Source: Carnimonas bestiolae | GTDB lineage: Bacteria > Pseudomonadota > Gammaproteobacteria > Pseudomonadales > Halomonadaceae | Reading direction: 5' to 3' (one strand) | NCBI RefSeq assembly: GCF_051251125.1 | Contig: NZ_JBPCZL010000014.1 | DNA length: 64,000 nucleotides | In this document: one piece after another, positions 26,273 to 35,500 of the stretch | Layout of the letters: the number at the start of each line of letters is the position of its first letter | Numbering within the stretch: position 1 is the stretch's first letter | The notes under the pieces: generated by a model | What the model was told of the DNA's origin: nothing | The model's input: the letters and a program-made list of their open reading frames with translations, nothing else | Databases searched by the model: none | Program-made: the position numbers and the translations under genes

Positions 26273-27034
26273 ATGAGTAACGACTCTGGTGCTCGAGTTG
26301 GCGTTACACGACGCCAGGTGCTCGCTACCAGTGCAGCCACTGCGTTTGCAGCCGCTGCCAGCAGCAAAGCCTCAGCACTAACCTTCACCCAAGTACCTGA
26401 ATGGAGCCCTTTCGCTCACAGCCCTCCTCCCAGTGCTAAACATAGCGACGACTGGCAATTCTTCAACGCTGATGAAGCTGCCGCCGTTGAGGCCATTGTT
26501 GATCGACTGATTCCCGCAGACGAGCTCAGCATCGGCGGCAAGGAAGCAGGCTGCGCGGTGTTTATTGACCGCCAATTGAACGGTTTCTTCGGTACTTTCT
26601 CACGGCTCTACATGGAGCCGCCCTTCGGTAAGGGCGTTCCTGCCCAGGGCGACCAATCCCCGCTCGTTCCGCAGCAGCGCTATCGATTCGGGCTTGCCGA
26701 ACTTGAACAGTATTGCCAATCGAAACATCGGGCATCGTTCAAGGACCTCAAGGGCGATCAGCAGGATCAGATTCTGAGCGCGCTTGAGAAGGGCGACATC
26801 CACTTCGAAAAATATCCGAGCGCCGATTTCTTCGCGCTGGTGCTGCAAAACACCAAGGAAGGCTTCTTCGCTGACCCCGTGTACGGCGGCAACAAGGATA
26901 TGGTGTCGTGGAAAATGATTGGCTTCCCGGGCGCCCGCTACGACTACCGCGACTACGTCGAAAAACATAACCAAACGCTTGATCTGGAGCCTCTGAGTAT
27001 CAGTGGCGGCACTCACTGGAACCATCAGGGATAA
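26273..27034 (+). CDS. Gluconate 2-dehydrogenase subunit 3 family protein (small subunit)
   Basis: The 253-residue protein has a Tat signal peptide with the twin-arginine block VTRRQVLATSAATAFAAAA near residue 11, ending KASA. The mature part has ADEAAAVEAIVDRLIPADEL, GCAVFIDRQLNGFFG and FFALVLQNTKEGFFADPVYGGNKDMVSWKMIGFPGARYDYRDY (family core). It is the gamma subunit of periplasmic membrane-bound sugar or sugar-acid dehydrogenases and probably carries the flavoprotein through Tat. It is the first gene of a tightly packed three-gene operon. Confidence 0.9.
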   Translation: MSNDSGARVGVTRRQVLATSAATAFAAAASSKASALTFTQVPEWSPFAHSPPPSAKHSDDWQFFNADEAAAVEAIVDRLIPADELSIGGKEAGCAVFIDRQLNGFFGTFSRLYMEPPFGKGVPAQGDQSPLVPQQRYRFGLAELEQYCQSKHRASFKDLKGDQQDQILSALEKGDIHFEKYPSADFFALVLQNTKEGFFADPVYGGNKDMVSWKMIGFPGARYDYRDYVEKHNQTLDLEPLSISGGTHWNHQG

Positions 27035-27040
27035 CGTATA

Positions 27041-28807
27041 ATGGCAACGAAATTACCCGCTACCGACGTTGTAGTCGTCGGTCTTGGCTGGGCAGGTTCT
27101 ATCCTTGCCCACGAGTTGGCCGAAGAAGGTCTCAATGTCATCGGCTTCGAGCGCGGCCCTTGGCGCGATACCGCACAGGATTTCAACATCGCGACGGTAC
27201 CTGATGAACTGCGCTATAACGCACGTCAGGAACTGATGCTGCGCACCCGCCAGAATACCGTCACGATGCGCAACAACATTTCCCAAACAGCCTTGCCAAT
27301 GCGCCAGTGGGGCTCATTCCACCCAGGCAATGGTACTGGCGGCGCGGGCAACCACTGGGCGGGCATTACCTACCGCTATGACCCCTCAACCTTCCGTCTG
27401 AAAAGCCACCTGATCGAGCGCTACGGCCAGAAGGCCTATAACGACTCGAACCTGACGCTACAGGACTGGGGCACCGATTGGGATGAGATGGAGCCTCATT
27501 ACGCCAAGTTCGAGGCGATTGCCGGTACGTCAGGCAAGGCAGGTAACATCAAGGGCGAAATTCAGGAAGGGGGTAACCCATATGAGGGGCCACGTTCCGG
27601 CGAATACCCCAACCCACCGCTGAAGCAGCCCTACGGCCCGACCCTGTTCGCGAAGGCCGCTGCCGACATGGGCTATAAGCCTTATTACGTGCCGTCTTCG
27701 CTGGTCTCACGCGCCTACACCAACCCGCTGGGCGTTACCATGGGGCCCTGCACCTATTGTGGTTTCTGCACCAACTACGGCTGCGCTAACTACTCCAAGG
27801 CAAGTGCCATTACCACCATACTTCCGGCGCTAATTCGCAAGTCCAACTTCGTTGCCAAAACCAACAGTGAAGTGCATCGCGTCACCCTCGATAGCTCTGG
27901 CAAACGCGCCACAGGCGTCATCTATAGCGACGCCTCCGGACGTACCTGGGAACAGCCTGCCGAGTTGGTAATAGTCGCTGCGTTCATTCTTGAAAACGTG
28001 CGCCTGATGCTGCTTTCCGGCGTAGGCAAACCCTACGATCCGCGCACGGGCAAGGGCACCACCGGTCGTAACTACTGCTACCAGACTGCCAACAACGCGC
28101 AGTTGTTCTTCAAGGACAAGAACTTCAATCCGTTCATTGGCGGCGGTGCAGTGGGCATGGGCATCGATGAGCTTAACAACGATAACTTCGACCACTCTGG
28201 CCTTGGATTCTTCGGCGGCGGCAGCACGCGCGTTACCCCCATCGGAGCAGCCCCCATCGCCAATACGCCAGTGCCGCCCGGCACCCCCAAATGGGGGGCG
28301 CAGTGGAAGCGTGCGGTCAAGGAGAACTACCTTGGCAACATGAGCGTTGGCTGCGAGGCGAGCAGCTACGCCCAGCAAGGCAACTACCTGTCGCTCGACC
28401 CTACCTACAAGGATCCGCACGGCTATCCGCTGCTGCGCATGACCTTCGACTTCCCCGACAATGACATTCGGATGGCGCGCTACGTCACCGACAAGATCGG
28501 TGAAATCGGTGAGCACATGGGCGCTGACCAAGTGGTGAAAACGCCCCGCACGCGCCCTTGGAACAACCAGAGCTACCAGTCTTCACACATGACCGGTGGC
28601 TTCCTGATGGGCTCAGACCCCAGCACCAGTTCGGTCAACAAACACCTGCAAACCTGGGGCATCCCCAACCTGTTCGTGGTCGGTGCATCTGCTGCGCCGC
28701 AAAACCCCGGCTTTAACCCAACCGGCACCGTCGGTGCGCTAGCCTACAAGGCTGCCGATGCCATTCGCCGTCTTTATTTGAAAAACCCGGGGGAGATGAT
28801 CGGATGA
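27041..28807 (+). CDS. GMC-type flavoprotein subunit of membrane-bound dehydrogenase
   Basis: This 588-residue FAD enzyme starts with the Rossmann motif VVGLGWAGSILAHELAEEGLNV and has WGSFHPGNGTGGAGNHWAG and a C-terminal GMC block (QSSHMTGGFLMGSDP, NPGFNPTGTVGALAYKAAD). Four cysteines in CTYCGFCTNYGC (from residue 237) resemble the Fe-S cluster motif of FAD-glucose dehydrogenase and relatives. The substrate could be gluconate, 2-ketogluconate, glucose, sorbitol or fructose; sequence alone does not decide. It has no signal of its own and depends on the Tat-exported small subunit. Confidence 0.9.
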   Translation: MATKLPATDVVVVGLGWAGSILAHELAEEGLNVIGFERGPWRDTAQDFNIATVPDELRYNARQELMLRTRQNTVTMRNNISQTALPMRQWGSFHPGNGTGGAGNHWAGITYRYDPSTFRLKSHLIERYGQKAYNDSNLTLQDWGTDWDEMEPHYAKFEAIAGTSGKAGNIKGEIQEGGNPYEGPRSGEYPNPPLKQPYGPTLFAKAAADMGYKPYYVPSSLVSRAYTNPLGVTMGPCTYCGFCTNYGCANYSKASAITTILPALIRKSNFVAKTNSEVHRVTLDSSGKRATGVIYSDASGRTWEQPAELVIVAAFILENVRLMLLSGVGKPYDPRTGKGTTGRNYCYQTANNAQLFFKDKNFNPFIGGGAVGMGIDELNNDNFDHSGLGFFGGGSTRVTPIGAAPIANTPVPPGTPKWGAQWKRAVKENYLGNMSVGCEASSYAQQGNYLSLDPTYKDPHGYPLLRMTFDFPDNDIRMARYVTDKIGEIGEHMGADQVVKTPRTRPWNNQSYQSSHMTGGFLMGSDPSTSSVNKHLQTWGIPNLFVVGASAAPQNPGFNPTGTVGALAYKAADAIRRLYLKNPGEMIG

Positions 28808-30060
28808 ACAAGCTGCTGATAACTCTACTGGGCGGCACCGTGGCGCTTGCTGCGGCGACCTCGGCAAGCGCTGCCGATAGCGATGATGGCTACGGCATTT
28901 CGACCGATTTCGATACCGTGCAAGAAGGCCACTATCTAGCCACTCTCGGCGACTGTGCGGCTTGTCACACCAAGCCTGGCGGCAAGCCGATGGCGGGTGG
29001 CGTAGCGTTGGAAACGCCGTTTGGCAAGCTGGTGGCGCCTAACATTACGCCTGACAAGGCGACCGGCATCGGTAACTGGAACTTCCAGCAATTCAAAAGC
29101 GCGATGACGGAAGGTAAGGCGCCGGTTGGCCACCTGTACGGCGCAATGCCCTACACGGCCTATACCAAGGTGACCGAGAAGGATTTGCGCGCGATGTGGT
29201 CGTACCTGCACACGGTAGAGCCGGTCGATAATGACGTCGTTGCCAACCAGTTGCCCTTCCCCTTCAACGTGCGTTTGTCGTTGATTGGCTGGAACATGAT
29301 CAACTTCAGCAAAGGCGAATTCAAACCCAATCCTCACAAATCAGAGGAATGGAATCGCGGTGCCTATATCGTTGAAGGTCTTGGTCACTGTGGCACCTGC
29401 CATACGCCCAAAAACCTGATTGGCGGCGACAAGAATAGCCAGTTCCTGAAGTCCAGCCTGCTGGAAAACTGGACCGTGCCCGACATCACGCCAGATGACC
29501 ACAAAGGCATTGGCGAGTGGTCCAAACAGGATCTGGTGGACTACCTGAAAGACGGCAAGAACAAGTTCGATATCGCTTCAGGGCCGATGGCAGAAGAAGT
29601 CGTCAACTCGTCGCAGTATTGGACCGAGAAGGATCTGCAGGCCGTTGCCACTTATCTGAAGGAAGGAGAAGACGGCGATCACCAGACCACGCCGCCCGAC
29701 CCGATTGCCACCGACGACGACCGCATGAAGTCGGGTGAGCACATCTACGCAGATCGCTGCGCAGGTTGCCACACTCCTGACGGCGGCGGCGTTGAAGGAC
29801 TGTTCCCGCGCCTTGCCAACAACGCACTGATGCGTCAGGACGACCCAACCTCACTGATCCGTGTGGTGCTGGCCGGTTCACGCGCAGGTGCCACCGACGC
29901 GGCGCCGACTGCACCGTCGATGCCGGCATTTAGCTGGAACATGAGCGACGAGCAGATTGCCAATGTGCTGACGTTTGTACGTAACAGCTGGGGCAATTCG
30001 GCAGAGGCGGTGTCACCGTCCGACGTAGCGAAGCTTCGTGCATCGCTCAAGGATGACTAG
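28804..30060 (+). CDS. Triheme cytochrome c subunit of membrane-bound dehydrogenase
   Basis: The 418-residue protein has a Sec signal (MNKLLITLLGGTVALAAATSASA) and three CXXCH heme sites: CAACH from residue 51, CGTCH from 196 and CAGCH from 319. This is the three-domain pattern of cytochrome subunits of alcohol, gluconate and sorbitol dehydrogenases, which pass electrons from the flavoprotein to ubiquinone or an oxidase. The start overlaps the flavoprotein stop by four bases (ATGA). No clear C-terminal membrane anchor is seen, so attachment may be amphipathic. Confidence 0.93.
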   Translation: MNKLLITLLGGTVALAAATSASAADSDDGYGISTDFDTVQEGHYLATLGDCAACHTKPGGKPMAGGVALETPFGKLVAPNITPDKATGIGNWNFQQFKSAMTEGKAPVGHLYGAMPYTAYTKVTEKDLRAMWSYLHTVEPVDNDVVANQLPFPFNVRLSLIGWNMINFSKGEFKPNPHKSEEWNRGAYIVEGLGHCGTCHTPKNLIGGDKNSQFLKSSLLENWTVPDITPDDHKGIGEWSKQDLVDYLKDGKNKFDIASGPMAEEVVNSSQYWTEKDLQAVATYLKEGEDGDHQTTPPDPIATDDDRMKSGEHIYADRCAGCHTPDGGGVEGLFPRLANNALMRQDDPTSLIRVVLAGSRAGATDAAPTAPSMPAFSWNMSDEQIANVLTFVRNSWGNSAEAVSPSDVAKLRASLKDD

Positions 30061-30082
30061 CACCTCTATCCGCTAGCGCTTT

Positions 30083-30120
30083 ACATGCCCCGGGGTAACC
30101 CCCTGGGGCATGTGCGTTTT
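30083..30120 (+). terminator. Terminator after dehydrogenase operon
   Basis: ACATGCCCC-GGGG pairs with CCCC-GGGGCATGT with one bulge, followed by GCGTTTT. It lies 23 bp past the cytochrome stop. Confidence 0.78.
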
Positions 30121-30364
30121 GAGGCAGGTATCTGAGCGTTTTCGACGCCGCCGGGCAACGATACGTGAAGTTATCTCTGTGGCGGTGGTAAACTGGCGGA
30201 TTCTTTAACGCAGTGAACGAAAGCCGCCCCTTCCAGCTGTATTGGCCCTTTCAGCGATCGCGGTTCGCGCGCCTCGGCATTGAGTGCGTCGAGCCGCCTT
30301 TCGACATTGCACACACCGCAACCACCGCCCAATGCATGGCACCCTTGAGAACAGTGGAGCAATA

Positions 30365-30856
30365 ATGAGCGTACGAGTAGGCATCATCATGGGATCCAGC
30401 TCCGACTGGGACACCATGCACCATACCGCAACCGCGCTGGAGCAACTCGGCATAGAACATGAGGTAAAGGTGGTGTCGGCGCATCGTACCCCTGACCTGC
30501 TGTTTGAATACGCCGAGCAGGCCGCTGACCGAGGGCTACAGGTGATTATCGCTGGGGCTGGCGGCGCGGCGCACTTGCCGGGCATGTGCGCGGCCAAAAC
30601 CTGGCTACCGGTACTCGGCGTACCGGTGAAATCCAGCACTCTGTCGGGCGTGGATTCACTGCTGTCGATCGTACAGATGCCGGCTGGCGTACCTACTGCA
30701 ACGCTGGCGATTGGCCGCGCAGGAGCCATTAACGCCGCATTGCTGGCGGCTTCCATCTTGGCAACCACCGATAGCGCGGTGCGCGAAGCGCTGCAGACCT
30801 TCCGCGAGCAGCAAACCCAGCGCGTGTTGGATAACCCGGACCCGCGCGCAAGCTAA
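30365..30856 (+). CDS. purE: N5-carboxyaminoimidazole ribonucleotide mutase PurE
   Basis: The 163-residue protein converts N5-CAIR to CAIR in purine synthesis. VGIIMGSSSDWDTM, VKVVSAHRTPDLLFEYA, IIAGAGGAAHLPGMCAAKT and GVDSLLSIVQMPAGVPTAT are the class I PurE blocks, so it works with PurK, the next gene. The ATG at 30365 is preferred; the frame continues upstream without support. purK follows after an 83-bp gap. Confidence 0.96.
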   Translation: MSVRVGIIMGSSSDWDTMHHTATALEQLGIEHEVKVVSAHRTPDLLFEYAEQAADRGLQVIIAGAGGAAHLPGMCAAKTWLPVLGVPVKSSTLSGVDSLLSIVQMPAGVPTATLAIGRAGAINAALLAASILATTDSAVREALQTFREQQTQRVLDNPDPRAS

Positions 30857-30939
30857 CCGCTGGATATTCGAATCGCCATGTACATGGCACCAATTACCGA
30901 CAAAAAACACCGCAGTTTCTACACAACAGGAGCAGAGTG

Positions 30940-32037
30940 ATGCACATTGGTATCGTGGGCGCTGGGCAACTAGGCCAGATGATGGCGCAAGCAGGCGCTC
31001 CGCTGAATATCGATTTCACTTTCCTTGATCCAGCCACAGCCCCCTGCGCTGCTCCCTATGGCGCACTGCTGACCGCCGACTGGAATGATGCCGATGCGCT
31101 AAAGGCGCTGACCGCAAGCGCTGATGTCGTTACCTTCGAGTTTGAAAACGTATCACCGCGTGCGCTGGAACAGCTCAGCAGCCATCGACCGGCCTTCCCC
31201 CCGGCCACGGCGCTGGAAACATCGCGCGATCGTTTGCATGAAAAGTCGCTGTTTGCATCGCTGGATATTCCGCTACCACCCATCGCCCGCGTCGATAACC
31301 AGCGCGATCTAGAGCAAGCCGTCGCCAAGGTTGGCCTGCCGGCAGTGCTCAAGACGCGTACGCTGGGTTACGACGGCAAAGGCCAGAAAGTGCTGCGTAG
31401 CGAGCAGGACATCGCCGGTACCTTCGAAGAGCTGGGCAGCGTGCCGCTCATTCTGGAAGGCTTCGTCGATTTCGATCATGAAGTGTCAGTGATTGCGGTG
31501 CGCGGCCGCGATGGCGAGACGCGTTTTTGGGACCTCAGCGAAAACGAGCACCGCGCTGGTATACTGCATTGTGCAATTCCACGCCAGCAGCACCCTTTCC
31601 GGCAGGACGCCTTCCGCTATGCCGGCCAGGTAATGGACGCGCTCGATTACGTTGGCGTGATGGCTTTTGAGTTTTTTGTCACGTCAGAAGGCCTTATTGC
31701 CAACGAAATTGCGCCTCGCGTGCATAACTCCGGCCACTGGAGCATTGAGGGCGCGCAAACCAGTCAGTTCGAGAACCACGTGCGCGCCGTTGCCGGACTG
31801 CCGCTGGGCACCACTGACCTGATTACACCATGCGCCATGCTGAACATCATTGGCGCCATGCCCTCAGCGGACGCCCTGTTGGCCATACCAGGTGTACGTC
31901 TTCACGATTACAACAAGGCTCCTCGCCCGGGGCGCAAGATCGGTCACGTTACCGTGCTCGCCCAGAATAATGACGAACTGAAGACGCGCATAGATCTCGT
32001 CGAAAACGCGCTGACCAACGACCTCGGTGTGTCATGA
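30940..32037 (+). CDS. purK: N5-carboxyaminoimidazole ribonucleotide synthase PurK
   Basis: This 365-residue ATP-grasp enzyme uses ATP and bicarbonate to make N5-CAIR from AIR. MHIGIVGAGQLGQMMAQAGAPL is the usual N-terminus, VVTFEFENVSPRALEQL follows, then VLKTRTLGYDGKGQ (ATP binding) and GLIANEIAPRVHNSGHWSIEGA (active site). The ATG at 30940, with AGGAG upstream, is preferred to the GTG just before it. It is the partner of purE. Confidence 0.96.
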   Translation: MHIGIVGAGQLGQMMAQAGAPLNIDFTFLDPATAPCAAPYGALLTADWNDADALKALTASADVVTFEFENVSPRALEQLSSHRPAFPPATALETSRDRLHEKSLFASLDIPLPPIARVDNQRDLEQAVAKVGLPAVLKTRTLGYDGKGQKVLRSEQDIAGTFEELGSVPLILEGFVDFDHEVSVIAVRGRDGETRFWDLSENEHRAGILHCAIPRQQHPFRQDAFRYAGQVMDALDYVGVMAFEFFVTSEGLIANEIAPRVHNSGHWSIEGAQTSQFENHVRAVAGLPLGTTDLITPCAMLNIIGAMPSADALLAIPGVRLHDYNKAPRPGRKIGHVTVLAQNNDELKTRIDLVENALTNDLGVS

Positions 32038-32172
32038 TTCATCGCTAATATTTCTAAAAAGCATACCTGGGGCTTCGGGGATGCTTATGGATTACTTATC
32101 TCAAGCTGCTATACTAATTTGCTTGCCCTGACTCTCTCCCCTTTGCAAGGGAACAGCATAAGGAGTGACTGA

Positions 32173-33744
32173 ATGAGCTCAAGCGCATCACTGAACGAAA
32201 GCCAGCACGCGCACAAAAAACGCAGACGCAAAAAGCGCTTGCGGCTGGAAGATATCACCGTTATCGATAACTCAACGCTGAAGCGAGCGGTCGCCGCGGC
32301 AGCGCTGGGTAATGCCATGGAATGGTACGACTTCGGCGTATATGCGTATCTCGCCGTCGTTATTGGCGATGTCTTCTTTACCGGTGCCGACCCCACCATC
32401 CGCCAGTTGGCCACCTTTGGCGCCTTCACCGTTGCCTTCCTGATCCGCCCCATTGGCGGCATGGTATTCGGCCCGTTGGGCGATAAGGTCGGCAGGCAGA
32501 AAATTCTTGCCCTGACCATGATCATGATGTCGGTCAGTACCTTCTGTATCGGGCTTATCCCCAGCTACGACACGATTGGCGTATGGGCACCCATTCTGCT
32601 GCTGCTGGCGCGTTTGGTGCAGGGCTTCTCGACTGGCGGTGAATACGGCGGCGCGGCCACCTTCATCGCGGAATACTCCCCTGACCGTAAGCGCGGTTTG
32701 ATGGGCAGCTGGCTCGAATTCGGTACTACCAGCGGTTATTTCCTTGGCGCGGCCATTGTCAGTATTCTGACCACCATGCTGCCCACCGACGACCTGCATT
32801 CGTGGGGCTGGCGTATCCCGTTCTTCGTAGCTGGGCCTTTGGGCATCATCGGCCTGTACATGCGTACCAAGCTCGAAGAAACGCCTGCCTTCCAGGATCA
32901 GGCCGAGCAAGCCGCCTCTGAGCCGACCCAGAAGAACGAATTCGTCAACATGGTAACCGGGCATTGGAAACCGCTGCTGGTCTGCATTGGACTGGTACTG
33001 GTGTTCAACGTTACCGACTACATGCTGCTGTCGTACATGCCTACCTACCTGTCGGCTAACCTCAACTACAGCCAGGACCACGGTACCTACCTGGTACTGA
33101 TCGTGATGCTGGTGATGCTGGTGATGCAGCCGGTGGTGGGTGCGCTGAGCGACAAGGTAGGTCGCAAACCGGTTATCCTGTTCGGCAGTATGGCCGCGCT
33201 GATTCTGTCAGTGCCCGAGCTGTGGATGATTCAAACTGGTAACGAAGCATTGATTCTGACAGGCCTGATCATGATGGGCCTCACGCTCAACTGCTTCACC
33301 GGCACCATGCCATCGACGCTGCCTGCGCTATTCCCCACGGCGATTCGCTATGGTGCGCTGGCGATTGCCTTCAACGTGTCGGTGTCACTGTTCGGCGGCA
33401 CCACGCCGCTGGTCACTAGCTGGTTGATCAGCGCGACCGGCAACCTCTATATGCCGGCCTACTATCTGATGCTGGGCGGCGTTATTGGTGCCATCACCAT
33501 CCTGTGCACTCGTGAAACTGCTGGTAAGCGCCTGATCGGCTCTACCCCCGCCGCTGCCGACAAGGCAGAGGCCAAGGAGCTACTGGCCGAGCACCACGAA
33601 ACCATCGAAGAGCAGGTGGAAGACATCAGCAGCGAAATCGAACGCCTTGAGATGCGTCGCGATAATCTGATCTATGAACACCCAGAGCTCTATAAGCAGC
33701 AGCAGGCCGAAGAGCAACAGCAGGCTGAAAAAGGCAAGGAGTAG
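32173..33744 (+). CDS. proP: Proline/glycine betaine transporter ProP-like (MFS, MHS family)
   Basis: The 523-residue permease has 12 predicted membrane segments with MHS family motifs: GNAMEWYDFGVYAYLA at the first helix, RPIGGMVFGPLGDKVGRQ between helices 2 and 3, and RLVQGFSTGGEYGGAATFIAEY in helix 4. The C-terminal tail (about residues 455-523) is a long charged helix, AEHHETIEEQVEDISSEIER and onward, like the coiled coil of osmosensing ProP. It likely imports compatible solutes under osmotic stress, fitting a salt-tolerant host. The basic N-terminus (KKRRRKKRLRLE) is unusual. Confidence 0.9.
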   Translation: MSSSASLNESQHAHKKRRRKKRLRLEDITVIDNSTLKRAVAAAALGNAMEWYDFGVYAYLAVVIGDVFFTGADPTIRQLATFGAFTVAFLIRPIGGMVFGPLGDKVGRQKILALTMIMMSVSTFCIGLIPSYDTIGVWAPILLLLARLVQGFSTGGEYGGAATFIAEYSPDRKRGLMGSWLEFGTTSGYFLGAAIVSILTTMLPTDDLHSWGWRIPFFVAGPLGIIGLYMRTKLEETPAFQDQAEQAASEPTQKNEFVNMVTGHWKPLLVCIGLVLVFNVTDYMLLSYMPTYLSANLNYSQDHGTYLVLIVMLVMLVMQPVVGALSDKVGRKPVILFGSMAALILSVPELWMIQTGNEALILTGLIMMGLTLNCFTGTMPSTLPALFPTAIRYGALAIAFNVSVSLFGGTTPLVTSWLISATGNLYMPAYYLMLGGVIGAITILCTRETAGKRLIGSTPAAADKAEAKELLAEHHETIEEQVEDISSEIERLEMRRDNLIYEHPELYKQQQAEEQQQAEKGKE

Positions 33745-33784
33745 TCTCGTTGCCACTTGCCTCGGCGCTCGCTGAGGCAAGACG

Positions 33785-33816
33785 AAAAAGCCGAAGGCAT
33801 ATGCCTTCGGCTTTTT
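33785..33816 (+). terminator. Bidirectional terminator after proP
   Basis: AAAAAGCCGAAGGCAT pairs perfectly with ATGCCTTCGGCTTTTT; runs of A and T on either side let it work on both strands, for proP and for the small lipoprotein gene. Confidence 0.9.
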
Positions 33817-33898
33817 TATGTGCGATAGAAAGATTCAGGCCATCGCTGGCTTGCCTCCACCATAACGAAGGGACGGCCCTCTCTTTTCGGGAGACTCC

Positions 33899-34150
33899 TT
33901 ACTGAGCAGGCTTGCACTGAATCGATGACTGCCAGTCGAGAAAATCCCGATCCAGCCACATCACCTGATAGCCATGGGGACAGAGCGCTCGCGAGCGGCG
34001 CTCAAGCTCTCCCTGATTGGTCGCGCGCACCGCATGCACCCCCGAATGCGCAGCAAACTTGCCGTTGGATTGATCGAGGGATGCACAGCCCGCGCTTAGG
34101 CATGCCGCGCCAGCAACCAACGCGACCATCAGCCAACTAGGTGATTGCAT
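33899..34150 (-). CDS. Small putative lipoprotein
   Basis: The 83-residue protein has a lipoprotein signal with lipobox LSAGC (acylated Cys near residue 22). The mature part is short and polar (SLDQSNGKFAAHSGVHAV, SRALCPHGYQVMWLDRDFLDW) with two further Cys. I do not recognise a family. It is probably anchored in the outer membrane. It follows the two-helix protein gene by five bases on the same strand. Confidence 0.6.
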   Translation of the reverse strand: MQSPSWLMVALVAGAACLSAGCASLDQSNGKFAAHSGVHAVRATNQGELERRSRALCPHGYQVMWLDRDFLDWQSSIQCKPAQ

Positions 34151-34155
34151 CAGTG

Positions 34156-34344
34156 TTAGTCGTGATCTTGATCGGGCTGGCTTGGGCGGTTCCGGAGCAG
34201 GCTATGCGCGATGTAGCAGGCCATGCCCACCACGCCAAACGACAGCAGAAAGCGCGGCAACCAGTGAAGTTCAATAAAGCCCTGAATCAATAGGCTGGCA
34301 ATGGCGGCGACCAGTGCTACCGCTGCATAACGCTTGTCTTTCAC
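34156..34344 (-). CDS. Small two-helix membrane protein
   Basis: This 62-residue protein has two hydrophobic segments (VALVAAIASLLIQGFI and FLLSFGVVGMACYIAHSLL) and a polar tail ending QPDQDHD. A GTG at 34344 with GGGAG six bases upstream is a better start than the ATG ten codons earlier. No family recognised. The small lipoprotein gene follows at once, so both may be co-expressed. Confidence 0.55.
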   Translation of the reverse strand: MKDKRYAAVALVAAIASLLIQGFIELHWLPRFLLSFGVVGMACYIAHSLLRNRPSQPDQDHD

Positions 34345-34637
34345 GAGCTTCTCCCGTTGGATGGTGATGCCCAAGAATATCCCAGAAAGCCTGTTGTGCC
34401 ACCGTTTTCGACCGAGATTTATGCCGCATAAGGCTGCATAGGTAACGTCGCCACCAGCCGCAACTCACGGCAAGCTGATCATTTTGCCGCAACGACCATG
34501 CTGTGGCGCTCTTGAATACCCGCCATAAATCACCATACTCATAGGTAGCACCCTGTTCTGGGGCGACGCAAGGAAGGCGATAAACGCGCCCTCACCGTAG
34601 AAGCTTGTCATTCATCCTTAGTGACTGGAGATTCACC
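34345..34637. other. Non-coding gap between two small genes
   Basis: About 290 bases between divergent small genes. I see no clear promoter, repeat or RNA. Confidence 0.4.
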
Positions 34638-34871
34638 ATGAGCGACGACAACCAGCAGAATAGCAACGACGCACCTCAGCAGGATGCTGACACTGCATCC
34701 CAGCAGCCTTCTGCCGAACAACAAGGCAGCGAGCAACAAGGTGACGAACAGCACAGCGACAACCAGTACAAGGAAACTTACGACAAAGTCGTACAGGCCA
34801 AGGATAAAGTGGCCGACGCCGTCGATACTGCTAAAGATGCGCTAGGCGGCATCTTCGGCAACAAGAAGTAA
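34638..34871 (+). CDS. Small acidic, Gln-rich protein of unknown function
   Basis: The 77-residue protein MSDDNQQNSNDAPQQ and onward is low complexity and rich in Gln, Asp and Ser for its first 50 residues. Its second part is a short amphipathic helix (YKETYDKVVQAKDKVADAVD) ending GGIFGNKK. TGGAG lies six bases before the ATG, and a strong terminator follows, so it is probably a real, separately transcribed gene. It could be a stress or hydration-related protein, but this is a guess from composition only. Confidence 0.6.
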   Translation: MSDDNQQNSNDAPQQDADTASQQPSAEQQGSEQQGDEQHSDNQYKETYDKVVQAKDKVADAVDTAKDALGGIFGNKK

Positions 34872-34878
34872 GCAGACT

Positions 34879-34907
34879 AAAAAGCGACCTCTCAGGTCGC
34901 TTTTTTT
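34879..34907 (+). terminator. Bidirectional terminator
   Basis: AAAAAGCGACCT-CTC-AGGTCGCTTTTT forms a 12-bp perfect stem with T-runs on both strands, between convergent genes. Confidence 0.9.
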
Positions 34908-34927
34908 AGCTTCGCCAATCGCTATCG

Positions 34928-35434
34928 CTACTGCTTATGCAACACCAATTGAAGAAAGGCCAGGTCCAGCCAGCGCCCAAACTTGGTTCCCACCTCCGGT
35001 AGTACCCCCGTTTGCTTGAAGCCCAGCTTTTCGTGAAGCGCAATGGAAGCGCGATTACTGGCATCAATGCCGGCCACCATAACGTGTAAGCCCTGATCAC
35101 GCGCTCGCTCAATCAGCGCCTGCATCAGCTGTTTTCCAATGCCGCCTCCCCGCGCATCGCGATGCACATACACCGAATGCTCCACGGTATAGCGATAGCC
35201 ATCGAAGGCCCGCCACGCACCATAAGTGGCATACCCCACCACCTGCTGTTGCTCATCTATAGCGACCAGCACCGGGAATTGTTGCTGCTCATGCTCGCGC
35301 AGCCAGCGCAGCCGATTGGCTTCATCGACCTGCCGGTCGTTCCAGATGGCGGTAGTGTTTGCAACCGCGTCGTTGTATATCTCGGTAATCGTCGCGATGT
35401 CGGCCTCTTTCGCGGCCCTGATGCTGGTGTTCAT
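34928..35434 (-). CDS. GNAT N-acetyltransferase, phosphinothricin/methionine sulfoximine type
   Basis: The 168-residue protein has the PAT/MnaT-like N-terminus IRAAKEADIATITEIYNDAVANTTAIW and the acetyl-CoA loop HRDARGGGIGKQLMQALIERA, followed by IDASNRASIALHEKLGFKQTGVL. Relatives acetylate phosphinothricin, methionine sulfoximine or methionine sulfone. The natural role is detoxification of such amino acid analogues. It is a single gene, divergent from cysE by 66 bp. Confidence 0.87.
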   Translation of the reverse strand: MNTSIRAAKEADIATITEIYNDAVANTTAIWNDRQVDEANRLRWLREHEQQQFPVLVAIDEQQQVVGYATYGAWRAFDGYRYTVEHSVYVHRDARGGGIGKQLMQALIERARDQGLHVMVAGIDASNRASIALHEKLGFKQTGVLPEVGTKFGRWLDLAFLQLVLHKQ

Positions 35435-35500
35435 GTCGCTGCTGTCTCACACTGATAAGTATGCTGAAATTCACTCCTATTATGCGGCGCAAGCACAGCG

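Noticed and set aside
26047..26280. A 77-codon open frame before the dehydrogenase operon
   Set aside because: Highly basic composition, no SD, and it overlaps the real start of the small subunit gene.
27830..28531. A 233-codon open frame on the minus strand
   Set aside because: It is antisense to the GMC flavoprotein gene and has no recognisable motif.
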